64,000 nt of DNA from Methanocaldococcus bathoardescens (GTDB lineage Archaea; AGJL01; Methanococci; Methanococcales; Methanocaldococcaceae). The notes under the pieces are model-generated. The model did not search any database and was not told the DNA's origin. It saw only the letters and a program-made list of their open reading frames with translations. Position numbers and translations under genes: made by a program. Shown here piece by piece: positions 37,344 to 46,412 of the stretch; position 1 is the stretch's first letter, and the number at the start of each line of letters is the position of its first letter. The DNA is taken from NCBI RefSeq assembly GCF_000739065.1, contig NZ_CP009149.1, positions 62,001 through 126,000 of the forward strand, written 5' to 3'.

Positions 37344-38630
37344 AAAATAGTTGATTTTAATTATTACATTGTCCAATTATTAATTAGGCAAGTAATTAAG
37401 GACTTAAAAAGCTACTTTAATGCATTAAAAGAGTTCAAAATAAATCCAGATAAATTTAATGGTATGCCTAAACCACCAAAGGTTAAAAAGTTAAAGAATA
37501 TCGATAAATTTACTTTTGAGTTAAATAAGAAATCTTTTGAAGTAAATAATAATTATCTAATTCTAAAACTAAGATACAATTCAAAAACTAAAAAATGGAA
37601 AAAAATTAAGATAAAACTCCCTCCTTATGTTAAAAATATAACGAGTGTTAGAATTACTTATTATTTAGGGTTATTTTATGTCGATATAGTTAATGAAGTT
37701 TATATCGAGGAATTAAAACCAATAGGCAACTATAAAGCTGGAATTGACTTAAATGTTAATAACTTTGTTGTTCTAACTTCAACAAATCCATTATTAAAGT
37801 CATTGATAATATCTGGTGGGGAATTAAAGGCATTCAACCAATGGTGGAATAAATTAAAATCTAAAATCCAATCTAAAATCGATTTAACTAAAAATCATAT
37901 AGAGAAATTGAAATCAGAAAGAAAAGAAGTTCCAAAAAAGCTATATTTAAAACTTAAAAGCTTAATTAGAAGATTTAGATTATTGTGCATTCATAGAAAG
38001 CAATGGTTTGATAACCACTTACATAGATTTACTAAGTATTTAGCATTATTTTTGTTTATAACGGGGCATGATAAGGTTTTCGTTAGTAATAATATTTTAA
38101 GAGCTAAAAATAGATGTAATCTAAGCAGTAAAGCTAATGAGAGATTTGTTTATTTACCATTTAGGGTTTTTATTGATAAGTTGGCTTATAAGTTAAAATG
38201 GTTTGGTATTGTATTAATAGAAGTGGATGAAAGTTGGACTTCAAAGTCTTCTTGCATCTCAGATGATATTCATAAGATTCAAAATTTAGTTGATAAGGTA
38301 AGAAATAAACTCTCCCTGTGTGGAGAGAGGATTAAAAGAGGTTTGTTATTAGTCAAAAAATTAAATAAGGTTTTTAATGCTGATGTTAATGCCTCATATA
38401 ACATTTTAAAAATTGGTTGTAGAATTAAAGATTTGTCTAAGCTGTTTAATCAGAAATTATTAATGAAAAAGTTATGTAATCCGATAAAAGTTAGAGTTTT
38501 TAAGTTTATCGAAATTTTACAGAGTGTAATCCCCGAGTCCCCAGTTGTTAGGGCTGGGGATAGGGTGATAGTCAAATCCCTCCTTTGTGGGGGGAACGGG
38601 TTTATCCCCGAATGCTTTATAATTCAGTAA
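37344..38630 (+). pseudogene. tnpB: TnpB-type transposon nuclease, 5'-truncated (IS200/IS605-type remnant)
   Basis: The reading frame is open from 37344 to 38630, but the first ATG is at 37464, inside the conserved region. Before it, in frame, lie RQVIKDLKSYFNALKEFK and NPDKFNGMPKPPK, normally about residues 40-70 of the protein, so the N-terminal ~40 residues and left end are gone. The RuvC residues remain: GIDLNVNNF (Asp), LIEVDESWTSK (Glu), FNADVNASYNI (Asp). The zinc-finger cysteine quartet is absent, as in some methanogen TnpBs. No TnpA gene adjoins. RNA-guided nuclease activity would be unlikely without the N-terminal part. Confidence 0.8.
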
Positions 38631-38683
38631 CAGCAATATATGTGTATTTAAAACCCACCATAAAACAAAAGAAGCATTCGGGG
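38538..38683 (+). ncRNA. Hairpins of the TnpB element right end (omegaRNA-like)
   Basis: The 3' end of tnpB and the following bases form strong GC-rich structures in otherwise AT-rich DNA. TCCCCAG (38538-38544) pairs perfectly with CTGGGGA (38554-38560). CCCCGAATGCTT (38606-38617) pairs perfectly with AAGCATTCGGGG (38672-38683). TnpB elements encode a guide RNA across this position, so a degenerate omegaRNA and right end is the likely explanation. The exact element boundary is not resolved. Confidence 0.5.
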
Positions 38684-38693
38684 AGACCTCATT

Positions 38694-40037
38694 ATGGGAC
38701 GCAGGGCTGTGAAAATAAAAAATCCAAAAGTAATTTTAACTGAGTGGATTCCATTTGGAAAGAACTATATGACGGAATTTATAGATAGAATCACATTGAA
38801 AGAATATCAAAGAAAGAGAATTAAATATTTCACAGCATCAGAGAAAAAAGATATAAAAGATAGAGCAATTTTTGAAACTTCTGAATACCAAACAACTGTA
38901 AATATCATTGATTTTATTCCAGAGACATCTGTAAAGTTCACCGCTGAAATGAGAGGAGATGGAAAGAAAGACGTTTTTATATATGTTGATTATCTTGGAA
39001 GATGTATCTATGCCTCTGAAATAATTAAAGCTGGAGATGAAGAGGATGTTATAAGCTTAGATAACCTTTCATTTATAATTCCTGACTTAATCTTAGATTC
39101 TTCAAGAATTATGAGCCATTTAATTGCCTCACCACAAAGATATTTGTTAGAAACTCTCTATGGTGAGATAAAAGTATATAAGCATGTTACTGTTTTAACA
39201 GAAACAGAAGTAGTTATAAATGAAGATACATTAGTAGAGATTAGCCAAGTTATTGGGGCAGTTAAAAATATAATTGAGATAGACAATGGCTTAATAATCT
39301 TTGGTGATTTTGGAATATTTATTTCAAACCCAAACCCAGAGAAGTTTGAAAAATTTATCTACTACTACCCATTTATAAGGAGTATTACTGGAGTTTCAAG
39401 GGATTTGTTCTTTAAGCTCAACACTATAGCATCAAAGTTAGAAGTTATAAGTAGTACTCTTGAATCAGGGGTAGATTTAGAAGACATAACTGAAATTAGG
39501 GGAGAGTTGAGTAGAATAGATAGGGAGTTGGCAGTTATAGAGATTGTTTGTGGATATTTAAAAGAGATTATTGAATTTTTAAATAATGCTTACCCACCAA
39601 ACTTTGGTGATTTTGACTTAATGATTTTAGAGAAAGTTGAGGCAGAGAGAAAGCTAAAAAGATTAAATTATAGAATTGCAGAGATAGAAAATATTTTAGC
39701 AAGTAATAGTAGCTTAGCAACAAGCTTAGCAAGGTTATTAACAACAATATCTGAAGATTTAGAGAGAAAGATAGCCAATCAATTAGCTGAAAACACCAAA
39801 TATCAAGTAGCTATTGGAGAAGCAATGGAAGTTTTAGAGATTGGAATTTTTGGCGTCTATGCTTTGGAAGCGGCCCATGTTTTGCTATTAACGTCTGGAA
39901 AGGAAGAAATATTACAACACACTAAAATATTTGGGTTTCCATTAGAGTTTTGGATAATATTAGCTGTTACAATCCTTGGAGTTTATATTGGAAAAATTGT
40001 CATTGAATATAGAAAAAAGAAAATATTAGAAGAATAA
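38694..40037 (+). CDS. Uncharacterised 447-residue membrane-anchored protein
   Basis: Long ORF ending in a single C-terminal membrane helix (FPLEFWIILAVTILGVYIG) with a basic cytoplasmic tail. A helical coiled-coil region (about residues 255-360, with TEIRGELSRIDRELAVIE and AERKLKRLNYRIAEIE) precedes it, and the N-terminal half is beta-rich. The first five codons (MGRRA) lie just after the insertion-element end; GTG 38709 (then KIKNPKVILTEW) may be the native start. Its 3' end overlaps the convergent HerA-type ATPase by 12 bases. No family is recognised. Confidence 0.6.
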   Translation: MGRRAVKIKNPKVILTEWIPFGKNYMTEFIDRITLKEYQRKRIKYFTASEKKDIKDRAIFETSEYQTTVNIIDFIPETSVKFTAEMRGDGKKDVFIYVDYLGRCIYASEIIKAGDEEDVISLDNLSFIIPDLILDSSRIMSHLIASPQRYLLETLYGEIKVYKHVTVLTETEVVINEDTLVEISQVIGAVKNIIEIDNGLIIFGDFGIFISNPNPEKFEKFIYYYPFIRSITGVSRDLFFKLNTIASKLEVISSTLESGVDLEDITEIRGELSRIDRELAVIEIVCGYLKEIIEFLNNAYPPNFGDFDLMILEKVEAERKLKRLNYRIAEIENILASNSSLATSLARLLTTISEDLERKIANQLAENTKYQVAIGEAMEVLEIGIFGVYALEAAHVLLLTSGKEEILQHTKIFGFPLEFWIILAVTILGVYIGKIVIEYRKKKILEE

Positions 40038-41564
40038 ATCATCATCTCCAAATGCACTATTTTCAATTTTATCTGATTTTTTTAAATTTTCTGATTCTTC
40101 ATAATCCTTTTCCCAGAGTTCAACGAGATTCAAATCCTCTCCACCATATCTTCCATCAAATCTATCTACCTTAACAATTGCAGGCACTTTTATACAAGGC
40201 CCTAAAATTATGGCCTCCCCAATGTTTAAGCTTGTTAATTGCTTAACTAAATCTTCACTCAAATTTTCAGAAGCCATTTGGACGTGTTTTTGATCTGTTG
40301 GCTCAATAAGCTTAGATATTATTAGGTTAGAACACTGAGATAAAGTTTCAGCATCTAAGGTTTTAGGTCTTTGTGAAACTAAGCAAAGACCAACACCAAA
40401 CTTTCTTCCCTCTCTTGCTATCCTGCTCAAATAATATTTAGCTCTTGTTTTTCTATTTTGTGGGGCTATTAAATGAGCTTCTTCAAAAATCATGAATATT
40501 GGTTTAGCAAAGTCTCTTCCCTTATCAATAATAATCCTCTTTCTATCATCTAAAACTGCCTTAGCTATATATGACACAATAATATCTACAGCATTCTCAT
40601 CCAATTCTTCCATTGGAATTATATTGATATAATGCTCTTTAATGTCATTTATTGGATTATAGTGGAGAGTTATAATATTCTTTCTAAACTGCAACATATC
40701 TTCCAATCTAAATATGGCTGTTTGAATACTACTTTCATCTTTTTTATAGTTGTTATCTATTTTGTATTCTTCCAATTTTCCAATTATTGCATTCACATAT
40801 TCTTCAACTGTGCTGAAATCACTTTCTTTAAATTTTTCTTTAATTTCCTTAACTGCCTTTCTTATATATGGCCTTTGCTTCGTTGCTTGAGCATCTACAC
40901 CAGCTAAATCACATAAATCATCATTTATCCTATAGATGTTTATCTTTGGCTCAATAATATGGATTCTAAGTTTTTCACTTTCACAATATATGTCTCTATA
41001 CTCTCCATGCATATCAAAAACTAAAACAGTTGCTTTAAGCTTATTCAACTCCCTCAACAAGACAGCTACTGTATTTGATTTTCCCATCCCAGTCATTGCT
41101 AATATTGCCAAATGCCTTGAACATAATTTATTTGCATCTAACTTAACTTCAACCTCTTCCCTTGTAACTAAATGCCCAATCTTTAAATGCCCCTTACTAA
41201 AAACTTTTTTTAATAACTCGTCATCTGCTCTATAAATTGGTATTCCCGGCTTTGGTGGAACTCTCGGCAACTTTAAAGCCCCATTTTTGTTTAATTCTTT
41301 AATATCCCCTAAAACTTTTATCTTTCCTAAAATATAATAAGATGAGTTATCCTCAAATTCTCTAATCTTCTCTAAATGCTCAATGTTTAAAATATCTTCT
41401 AAAGCCATGTTTCCTTGGATTGTGCTTTCTACCATTCCCAATAATTCAGAGTTGTCATAATTTATTTTAACATAATCTCCTACTTTTGGAGCTTCTTTAG
41501 CCAAAAATGTTAGTTCATCAATTCTTGTTTCTCCTATTGTATATCCAATAATTTCACTCTTCAT
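40026..41564 (-). CDS. HerA-type AAA ATPase with HAS-barrel N-domain (DUF87)
   Basis: A 512-residue HerA/FtsK superfamily ATPase. The N-terminal ~100 residues form the HAS-type beta barrel. Walker A is MTGMGKSNTVAVLLREL near 168, Walker B is PIFMIFEEAHLIAP near 350, with an arginine motif SRIAREGRKFGVGLCLVSQR and the C-terminal SNLIISKLIE. Archaeal HerA translocates DNA together with the nuclease NurA in end resection, but no NurA gene adjoins here. This may be one of the HerA paralogues of unknown function. GGTGGT precedes the ATG. Confidence 0.82.
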   Translation of the reverse strand: MKSEIIGYTIGETRIDELTFLAKEAPKVGDYVKINYDNSELLGMVESTIQGNMALEDILNIEHLEKIREFEDNSSYYILGKIKVLGDIKELNKNGALKLPRVPPKPGIPIYRADDELLKKVFSKGHLKIGHLVTREEVEVKLDANKLCSRHLAILAMTGMGKSNTVAVLLRELNKLKATVLVFDMHGEYRDIYCESEKLRIHIIEPKINIYRINDDLCDLAGVDAQATKQRPYIRKAVKEIKEKFKESDFSTVEEYVNAIIGKLEEYKIDNNYKKDESSIQTAIFRLEDMLQFRKNIITLHYNPINDIKEHYINIIPMEELDENAVDIIVSYIAKAVLDDRKRIIIDKGRDFAKPIFMIFEEAHLIAPQNRKTRAKYYLSRIAREGRKFGVGLCLVSQRPKTLDAETLSQCSNLIISKLIEPTDQKHVQMASENLSEDLVKQLTSLNIGEAIILGPCIKVPAIVKVDRFDGRYGGEDLNLVELWEKDYEESENLKKSDKIENSAFGDDDLFF

Positions 41565-42074
41565 CTAACCACCGGATGTATTATCAATTACCTTTATCTT
41601 TAAACTATTCTCTTCTTTTTGTTCTTCTTTAGCTTCTTCACTTTCTTCTTTTTCTTCTTCCTCTAATTCATCTTCATTAATTATAACTCCTCCTTTAGTT
41701 CTTGGGGCGATGTCCTTAATTATCTTCATAATATCTTCATTTTCATCAGCAATTATTTTAACAAATATTCCTCCATGTGTGTCTATATCAAAATTCACAG
41801 CCCCTACATAAGCGGCTTGTTTATTTAAATAGAATTTTGTTGCATTTTCTGTCATTCCCTTCTCTAAAACCATTCTTGCAGCGTCCAATATTGCTTGGCT
41901 TCTTAAAAGCTCCTTTAACTTCTCTACATTCTTAGTTTTTCCTTCCCATTTTCCAAACTCGTTATCTTCTTTAATAAAGTTTAATTTTGCTCTTGGGAAT
42001 ATATTTAGGATAGCTTTTTTAACTTTATATTTATCTTCAGTTGGTTTTACTTTTGCTTTAATTATAACTTCCAT
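41565..42074 (-). CDS. UPF0201-type protein (predicted RNA-binding, acidic tail)
   Basis: A 169-residue protein with N-terminal IIKAKVKPTEDKYKVKKAI and DAARMVLEKG in the middle, the features of the UPF0201 family conserved across archaea. The last ~40 residues are a glutamate-rich tail (EDELEEEEKEESEEAKEE). It is directly followed by the HerA-type gene in the same operon (the stop abuts the ATG). The family's biochemical role is not known; RNA binding has been suggested from fold. Confidence 0.78.
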   Translation of the reverse strand: MEVIIKAKVKPTEDKYKVKKAILNIFPRAKLNFIKEDNEFGKWEGKTKNVEKLKELLRSQAILDAARMVLEKGMTENATKFYLNKQAAYVGAVNFDIDTHGGIFVKIIADENEDIMKIIKDIAPRTKGGVIINEDELEEEEKEESEEAKEEQKEENSLKIKVIDNTSGG

Positions 42075-42197
42075 AATATCACCATTAATTTTTGCTTATA
42101 ATAAATACAAAGACCAAATGATACAAATAGCTTTTTCATCTTTTTAATTGTTTGTTAGTTATAGGTTTAAATATTTAATTTGAGCGATTTTAGTAAA

Positions 42198-42207
42198 ACT
42201 TATATAC
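42198..42207 (+). promoter_or_regulatory. TATA box of the tautomerase/RND operon
   Basis: ACTTATATAC lies 76 bases before the tautomerase ATG, preceded by A-rich bases as in a BRE. Transcription would start about 42230, just before the palindrome at 42235-42252. Confidence 0.55.
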
Positions 42208-42234
42208 TCCTCTTAATTACATTTTATTCAATTC

Positions 42235-42252
42235 GTTCAAAAATTTTTGAAC
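42235..42252 (+). promoter_or_regulatory. 18-bp perfect palindrome, candidate MarR-type operator
   Basis: GTTCAAAAATTTTTGAAC equals its reverse complement and covers the first ~20 transcribed bases predicted from the TATA box at 42198-42207. Palindromes of this length are typical dimeric MarR binding sites. The MarR/GbsR-like regulator encoded in the same operon (43092) is the obvious candidate ligand. This is inferred, not shown. Confidence 0.6.
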
Positions 42253-42282
42253 ATTATGATTATAATAACTTAAGGTGAAAAG

Positions 42283-42474
42283 ATGCCAACAATTATTGTT
42301 GAAGGTCCAAAACTTGATATTGAGAAGAAGAGAGAACTTGTTAAAGAAATTTATGAAATAGCATCAAAGATTTATGGAATAGAGCATATAGTAATCATTA
42401 TTAAAGAAAATTCCCCTGAAAATGTGGGTATTAATGGAAAATTATTGATAGACAGAGAGAAAAATCTTGAATAA
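42283..42474 (+). CDS. 4-oxalocrotonate tautomerase-like protein
   Basis: A 63-residue protein with Pro as residue 2 (MPTIIVEGPKLDIEKKREL), which becomes the catalytic N-terminal Pro1 after Met removal. The rest fits the beta-alpha-beta tautomerase subunit (IVIIIKENSPENVGINGKLL). The natural substrate is unknown. AAGGTGAAA precedes the ATG. It opens the operon that carries a regulator and an export pump. Confidence 0.8.
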   Translation: MPTIIVEGPKLDIEKKRELVKEIYEIASKIYGIEHIVIIIKENSPENVGINGKLLIDREKNLE

Positions 42475-42492
42475 TATAAAGCTGGTGGTATG

Positions 42493-43092
42493 ATGGATGA
42501 AGAATTAAAAAAAGTTATAGAATTCCATGGACATCTATGTCCAGGACTTGCTATTGGCTATAGAGTTGCTAAATATGTCAAAAAATTCTTCAAAAAATCT
42601 GAGGATGAAGAGTTAGTCGCTATAGTTGAAAATAACTCTTGCAGTGTTGATGCAATACAATATATGCTAAGCTGCACCTTTGGAAAAGGGAATTTAATAT
42701 TTAAAGATAATGGAAAGCACGTCTATACATTCTATTCAAGAAATACTGGAAAAGCTATTAGAATTTATGTTAAAAAAGATTTCTTTGAAGAATTTAATGG
42801 TAAATATCCTGTTAAAGAGTTGCTTAAAAAATATAGCTCTGGAAATTTAAGTGAAGAAGAATTGGAATTATTTAACAAGATAAGGTCTGAAGCAACTGAT
42901 AATATCTTAAATGCCAAAGATGATGAGTTATTTGAAATAAAAGAGGTTGAAATAGAGCCACCTAAAAAAGCTAAGCTCTTCCCATCAATAAAATGTCAAG
43001 AGTGTGGAGAATATTTCATGGAAATTAAAGGAAGGGTTATAGATGGAAAAATTGTCTGTAAAGATTGTTTTGAAAAGATTATGAAGGGATAA
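42493..43092 (+). CDS. FmdE-like zinc protein
   Basis: The protein has 199 residues; ATG 42493 is preferred over 42490 because GGTGGT lies immediately upstream. The FmdE domain has [18 protein letters not shown] and [23 protein letters not shown], the Cys/His metal residues of this family. A C-terminal zinc ribbon, [14 protein letters not shown]...CKDCFEK, follows. FmdE is found with formylmethanofuran dehydrogenase, but many homologues stand alone and are of unknown function. No fmd/fwd genes are near. Confidence 0.78.
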   Translation: MDEELKKVIEFHGHLCPGLAIGYRVAKYVKKFFKKSEDEELVAIVENNSCSVDAIQYMLSCTFGKGNLIFKDNGKHVYTFYSRNTGKAIRIYVKKDFFEEFNGKYPVKELLKKYSSGNLSEEELELFNKIRSEATDNILNAKDDELFEIKEVEIEPPKKAKLFPSIKCQECGEYFMEIKGRVIDGKIVCKDCFEKIMKG

Positions 43093-43511
43093 TGATGGAA
43101 GAAGCAAAAAAATTAATTATTGAGTTATTTTCAGAACTTGCAAAGATTCATGGATTGAATAAATCTGTAGGGGCTGTTTATGCAGTTCTCTATTTATCTG
43201 ATAAGCCATTAACAATCTCAGACATTATGGAAGAATTAAAGATTAGTAAAGGAAATGTTAGCATGTCTTTAAAAAAGCTTGAGGAATTGGGGTTTGTAAA
43301 AAAAGTTTGGATTAAAGGAGAGAGAAAGAATTATTATGAAGCAGTTGATGGCTTTTCATCAATTAAAGATATTGCAAAGAGAAAATATAAACTAATTAGC
43401 GAGGTTTATGAGAAAATTGAAGATGAAAATCTAAAAAAGAAACTTAAAAAACTAAAAAATGTGTCAGAAGAAATCTACAATATATTAAAAAAGTATGAAG
43501 GGGAGGATTGA
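43092..43511 (+). CDS. MarR/GbsR-type winged-helix regulator
   Basis: A 139-residue transcription factor. The HTH is at about 38-75: [29 protein letters not shown], then the wing [19 protein letters not shown]. The C-terminal helices probably dimerise. GbsR-like proteins respond to small molecules and often repress adjacent transporters. A palindrome in the operon promoter fits such autoregulation. The ATG overlaps the upstream stop, and the next gene overlaps by one base. Confidence 0.83.
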   Translation: MMEEAKKLIIELFSELAKIHGLNKSVGAVYAVLYLSDKPLTISDIMEELKISKGNVSMSLKKLEELGFVKKVWIKGERKNYYEAVDGFSSIKDIAKRKYKLISEVYEKIEDENLKKKLKKLKNVSEEIYNILKKYEGED

Positions 43512-44665
43512 TGGGATTAAGAGATATTATGGAAAAAATTGGTAGGTTCTCTGCAACAAAACCGTTTGTGGTTCTTTTGATAATATTTATAGTAACGTTA
43601 TTTTTAGCTTCACAAATTCCACACATTAAAAAGCAAACATCATTTGAAAAAATGCTTCCTCAAGATTTGCCTGAAGTTAAAGAGATTTATGAAGTTAGGG
43701 ATGAGTTCGGTGGGACAGATGTGGCAATAGTGGCAGTGAAAATAGTTCCTTCTGATTCTTCAAATAAGGTTGTTGATATAAGAGACCCGAGAGTTTTAGA
43801 GGCCGTAAAGACGTTAGAAGAGAACTTAAGAACTATAGACGGCGTTACGCAAGTTTCTTCACCAGTAGATGTTTTAACTAAATTAAATGGAGGAGTTGTT
43901 CCAAAAAGCATTGACACTGTAAAATTACTGTTAGAAAAAATTCCAGAACAAGAAAGAGAAAAAATGTTCAACAAAGATTATTCAATGATGACAATTCAAG
44001 TTTTTACTGATGTGGGAGCTGATGAAAAGAAAAATAAGGAATTGGTAAATGCTATTGAAGAAAGAATTAAAGAAACTCAACTTCCTCCAGGAGTCGAAGC
44101 GATTCCTACTGGAACTCCTGTATTGAGGGCATTAATCGGAAAATTAATGAATGAAAGCCAAGTAGTTACAACAACGGTTGCTATGTTCGCAATACTTTTT
44201 ATTATCTTACTGCACTTCAGAAAAATTACTTCAGTTCTCTTACTTTCTCCTCTAATATTCGCCCTAATTTGGACTGGGGGATTTATGGGACTTTTTGGAC
44301 TACCATTAGATATGGCAACTGCTGGAGTGGGTTCTCTTATCTTAGGTTTAGGTATTGACTATGGAATTTACTTTGGAAGCAGGTATAACGAAGAAAGAGA
44401 AAAAGGAGCTTCTCCTGTAGAAGCAGCTGCTATAACTGTTAAGTACGCAGGTTCTTCAGTTTTAGCGAGTGCCGCTACAACAGTAGCTGGTTTATTAGCA
44501 TTAACTATAGCTCCTCTTCCAATGATGGCAAATCTTGGAAAAGTTTGTGCAATAGGGATAGCCTCATGTTGTTTCTTAACTATATTCTTCTTACCAGCCG
44601 TTTTGGTTATTGACGAGATGTATTTAGCCCCTATAATAAAAAGATTAAAAAGGGTGGTACATTGA
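43511..44665 (+). CDS. Half-size RND/MmpL-type exporter
   Basis: The protein has 384 residues from ATG 43511 (GGGAGGAT before it). It has one N-terminal helix (VVLLIIFIVTLFLASQI), a periplasm-like domain of about 170 residues (FEKMLPQDLPEVKEIYEVRDEF, DVAIVAVKI), then five helices. ILGLGIDYGIYFGSRYNEE (TM4 proton-relay Asp) and SVLASAATTVAGLLAL are RND hallmarks. Bacterial HpnN and MmpL members are twice as long, so two copies probably assemble. In archaea these export lipids or other hydrophobic compounds; the substrate here is unknown. Confidence 0.83.
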   Translation: MGLRDIMEKIGRFSATKPFVVLLIIFIVTLFLASQIPHIKKQTSFEKMLPQDLPEVKEIYEVRDEFGGTDVAIVAVKIVPSDSSNKVVDIRDPRVLEAVKTLEENLRTIDGVTQVSSPVDVLTKLNGGVVPKSIDTVKLLLEKIPEQEREKMFNKDYSMMTIQVFTDVGADEKKNKELVNAIEERIKETQLPPGVEAIPTGTPVLRALIGKLMNESQVVTTTVAMFAILFIILLHFRKITSVLLLSPLIFALIWTGGFMGLFGLPLDMATAGVGSLILGLGIDYGIYFGSRYNEEREKGASPVEAAAITVKYAGSSVLASAATTVAGLLALTIAPLPMMANLGKVCAIGIASCCFLTIFFLPAVLVIDEMYLAPIIKRLKRVVH

Positions 44666-46338
44666 GGAAGATAGTATTATATGTTCTTTCTTTCCTACTT
44701 TCCCTATCGTTAGTTAGTTCATCATTAGCATTACAGGTATTGGAGCCTGAATATCAACCAAAAGTAATTCATCCGGGGGACGATGTAGATTTATGGATTA
44801 AAGTTGCAAATGACAACTATGAAGACAATACAAAAATTGAAAATTTAGTCGTTAAAGTTAAACCACACTATCCATTTGAATTAAAGCAAGTAAATCCTAT
44901 CAAAGGGAAAGTTATAATTAATGAGCTAAATCCTGGAGAACCATACACTTGTTACTTTAAACTACATGTAAATGAAGGAGCTAAATCAGGAAATTATAGA
45001 ATTGATGTAATAGTCAGTTATGATTTGGTTGAATACAGCAATGGTGAAGAAGTGAGCAGATACCACTACAACTTTTCAAAAATCTATTACTTACCAGTTT
45101 ATGGAATCGCAGATTTTGAAGTTAATGGTTTAAAAAACTTAACTCCTGGAAAGACTGAAAATGTAACCATATCAATAAAAAATGTAGGAACTGGAGTAGC
45201 TAAACAAGTTAATGTTTATATTGGATATACATTAAATGCACAAAAGGTAGGAGAAGAGAGCAAAGAAGTGTCAATGTATGGCGTTACGGAGTCTCAAAGT
45301 AAAGATATTTTACTTCCAATTCCAATACCACAAAATAGCCCAATTACACCAATAGGCAAGACTAAATTTTATTTAGACTATTTAAAATCAGGAGATAAAA
45401 AAGAAATAAACATTTTATTCCACACTTCCCCTAATTTAGTTGAAGGCTCTTATCCAATTCCAGTGGTTATAACATGGATAGATGAGGATGGTGTAAAAAG
45501 AGCTGAACAGATGGTTTTAGGTTTGTATGTTAAAGGAGATATTTCTTTAGATATAAGTAATGTTATAACTGACCCGAAAGAAATAAAACCAGGAACAACA
45601 TACGCAAGAATTGATGTAACAATTACAAATAATGGACACGCTGAAGCTAAGAATGTCAAATTAAAGTTAGAAACAAGTTATCCATTTAAAGATAGCTGGA
45701 GCAACTGTAACATTAAAGATGTTGGTAATTTAATGCCTGGAGCCTTTAAAGTGGCTTCATTCTATATAGATGTTGATAAATATGCCAAAGCAGGAACCTA
45801 TAAAGTTCCTATAAAAATTAGCTATATGGATACAGAAGACCATAAATTCGTTACAACAAAGTATATTGAGATTTACATAAAACCAAAACCTCTATTCAAA
45901 ATATTAACCCAAAATGTTAGTGTATTAGCTGGAAAAGAAAATAATGTATATGTAAAAATAAAAAACATTGGGAATGAAAAAGCTGTAAGAGTTAAAGTTT
46001 CTGCGATAAAAAACTCAGGACAGCCATTTGACTATCCTGTAAAAAGTGATACTATAGGAACTTTATATCCTAATCAAACAGGGGTGGCTCATATAGTAAT
46101 AAAACCAGATGCAGACGCTACATCTAAGCCATATTATATAACTTTAGAAATAAGATGTGCAGGAGATAGTGATGAAGGGGATGATAACGTCTATGTCTAT
46201 CAAGAGCCGTTAAAAGTAGTAGTTAATAATTCAAATTCAAAAGGTTATGAAATATTGTTGGGAATAATAGCAGTTATTGCTATTGTATTGATTGTGGGAT
46301 ACGTATTTAGAAGAAAAAATAGTAGAGATAAAGAATAA
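44662..46338 (+). CDS. NEW3/CARDB-repeat surface protein (COG1361-like)
   Basis: A 558-residue exported protein starting at TTG 44662 (GGGTGGT before it), overlapping the exporter gene by four bases. It has a signal peptide (YVLSFLLSLSLVSSSLA), several Ig-like NEW3/CARDB repeats with SIKNVGTGVAKQVNV, TITNNGHAEAKNVKL and KIKNIGNEKAVRVKV, and a C-terminal membrane helix (ILLGIIAVIAIVLIVGYVF) with basic tail. COG1361 proteins are S-layer associated and frequently sit next to RND-type exporters. It may extend the pump through the S-layer; this is inference from co-occurrence and coupling. Confidence 0.8.
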   Translation: MRKIVLYVLSFLLSLSLVSSSLALQVLEPEYQPKVIHPGDDVDLWIKVANDNYEDNTKIENLVVKVKPHYPFELKQVNPIKGKVIINELNPGEPYTCYFKLHVNEGAKSGNYRIDVIVSYDLVEYSNGEEVSRYHYNFSKIYYLPVYGIADFEVNGLKNLTPGKTENVTISIKNVGTGVAKQVNVYIGYTLNAQKVGEESKEVSMYGVTESQSKDILLPIPIPQNSPITPIGKTKFYLDYLKSGDKKEINILFHTSPNLVEGSYPIPVVITWIDEDGVKRAEQMVLGLYVKGDISLDISNVITDPKEIKPGTTYARIDVTITNNGHAEAKNVKLKLETSYPFKDSWSNCNIKDVGNLMPGAFKVASFYIDVDKYAKAGTYKVPIKISYMDTEDHKFVTTKYIEIYIKPKPLFKILTQNVSVLAGKENNVYVKIKNIGNEKAVRVKVSAIKNSGQPFDYPVKSDTIGTLYPNQTGVAHIVIKPDADATSKPYYITLEIRCAGDSDEGDDNVYVYQEPLKVVVNNSNSKGYEILLGIIAVIAIVLIVGYVFRRKNSRDKE

Positions 46339-46412
46339 AACATTATAAGACATTTTATTTTTTAAATTTCCCTATTTTCAATTTTTTTATTTTAACGTTT
46401 TTAGGTGGTTTT

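Noticed and set aside
37336-37463. A separate small gene between the unknown protein and tnpB
   Set aside because: The sequence reads in frame as the conserved N-terminal part of TnpB (KSYFNALKEFK), so it belongs to the remnant.
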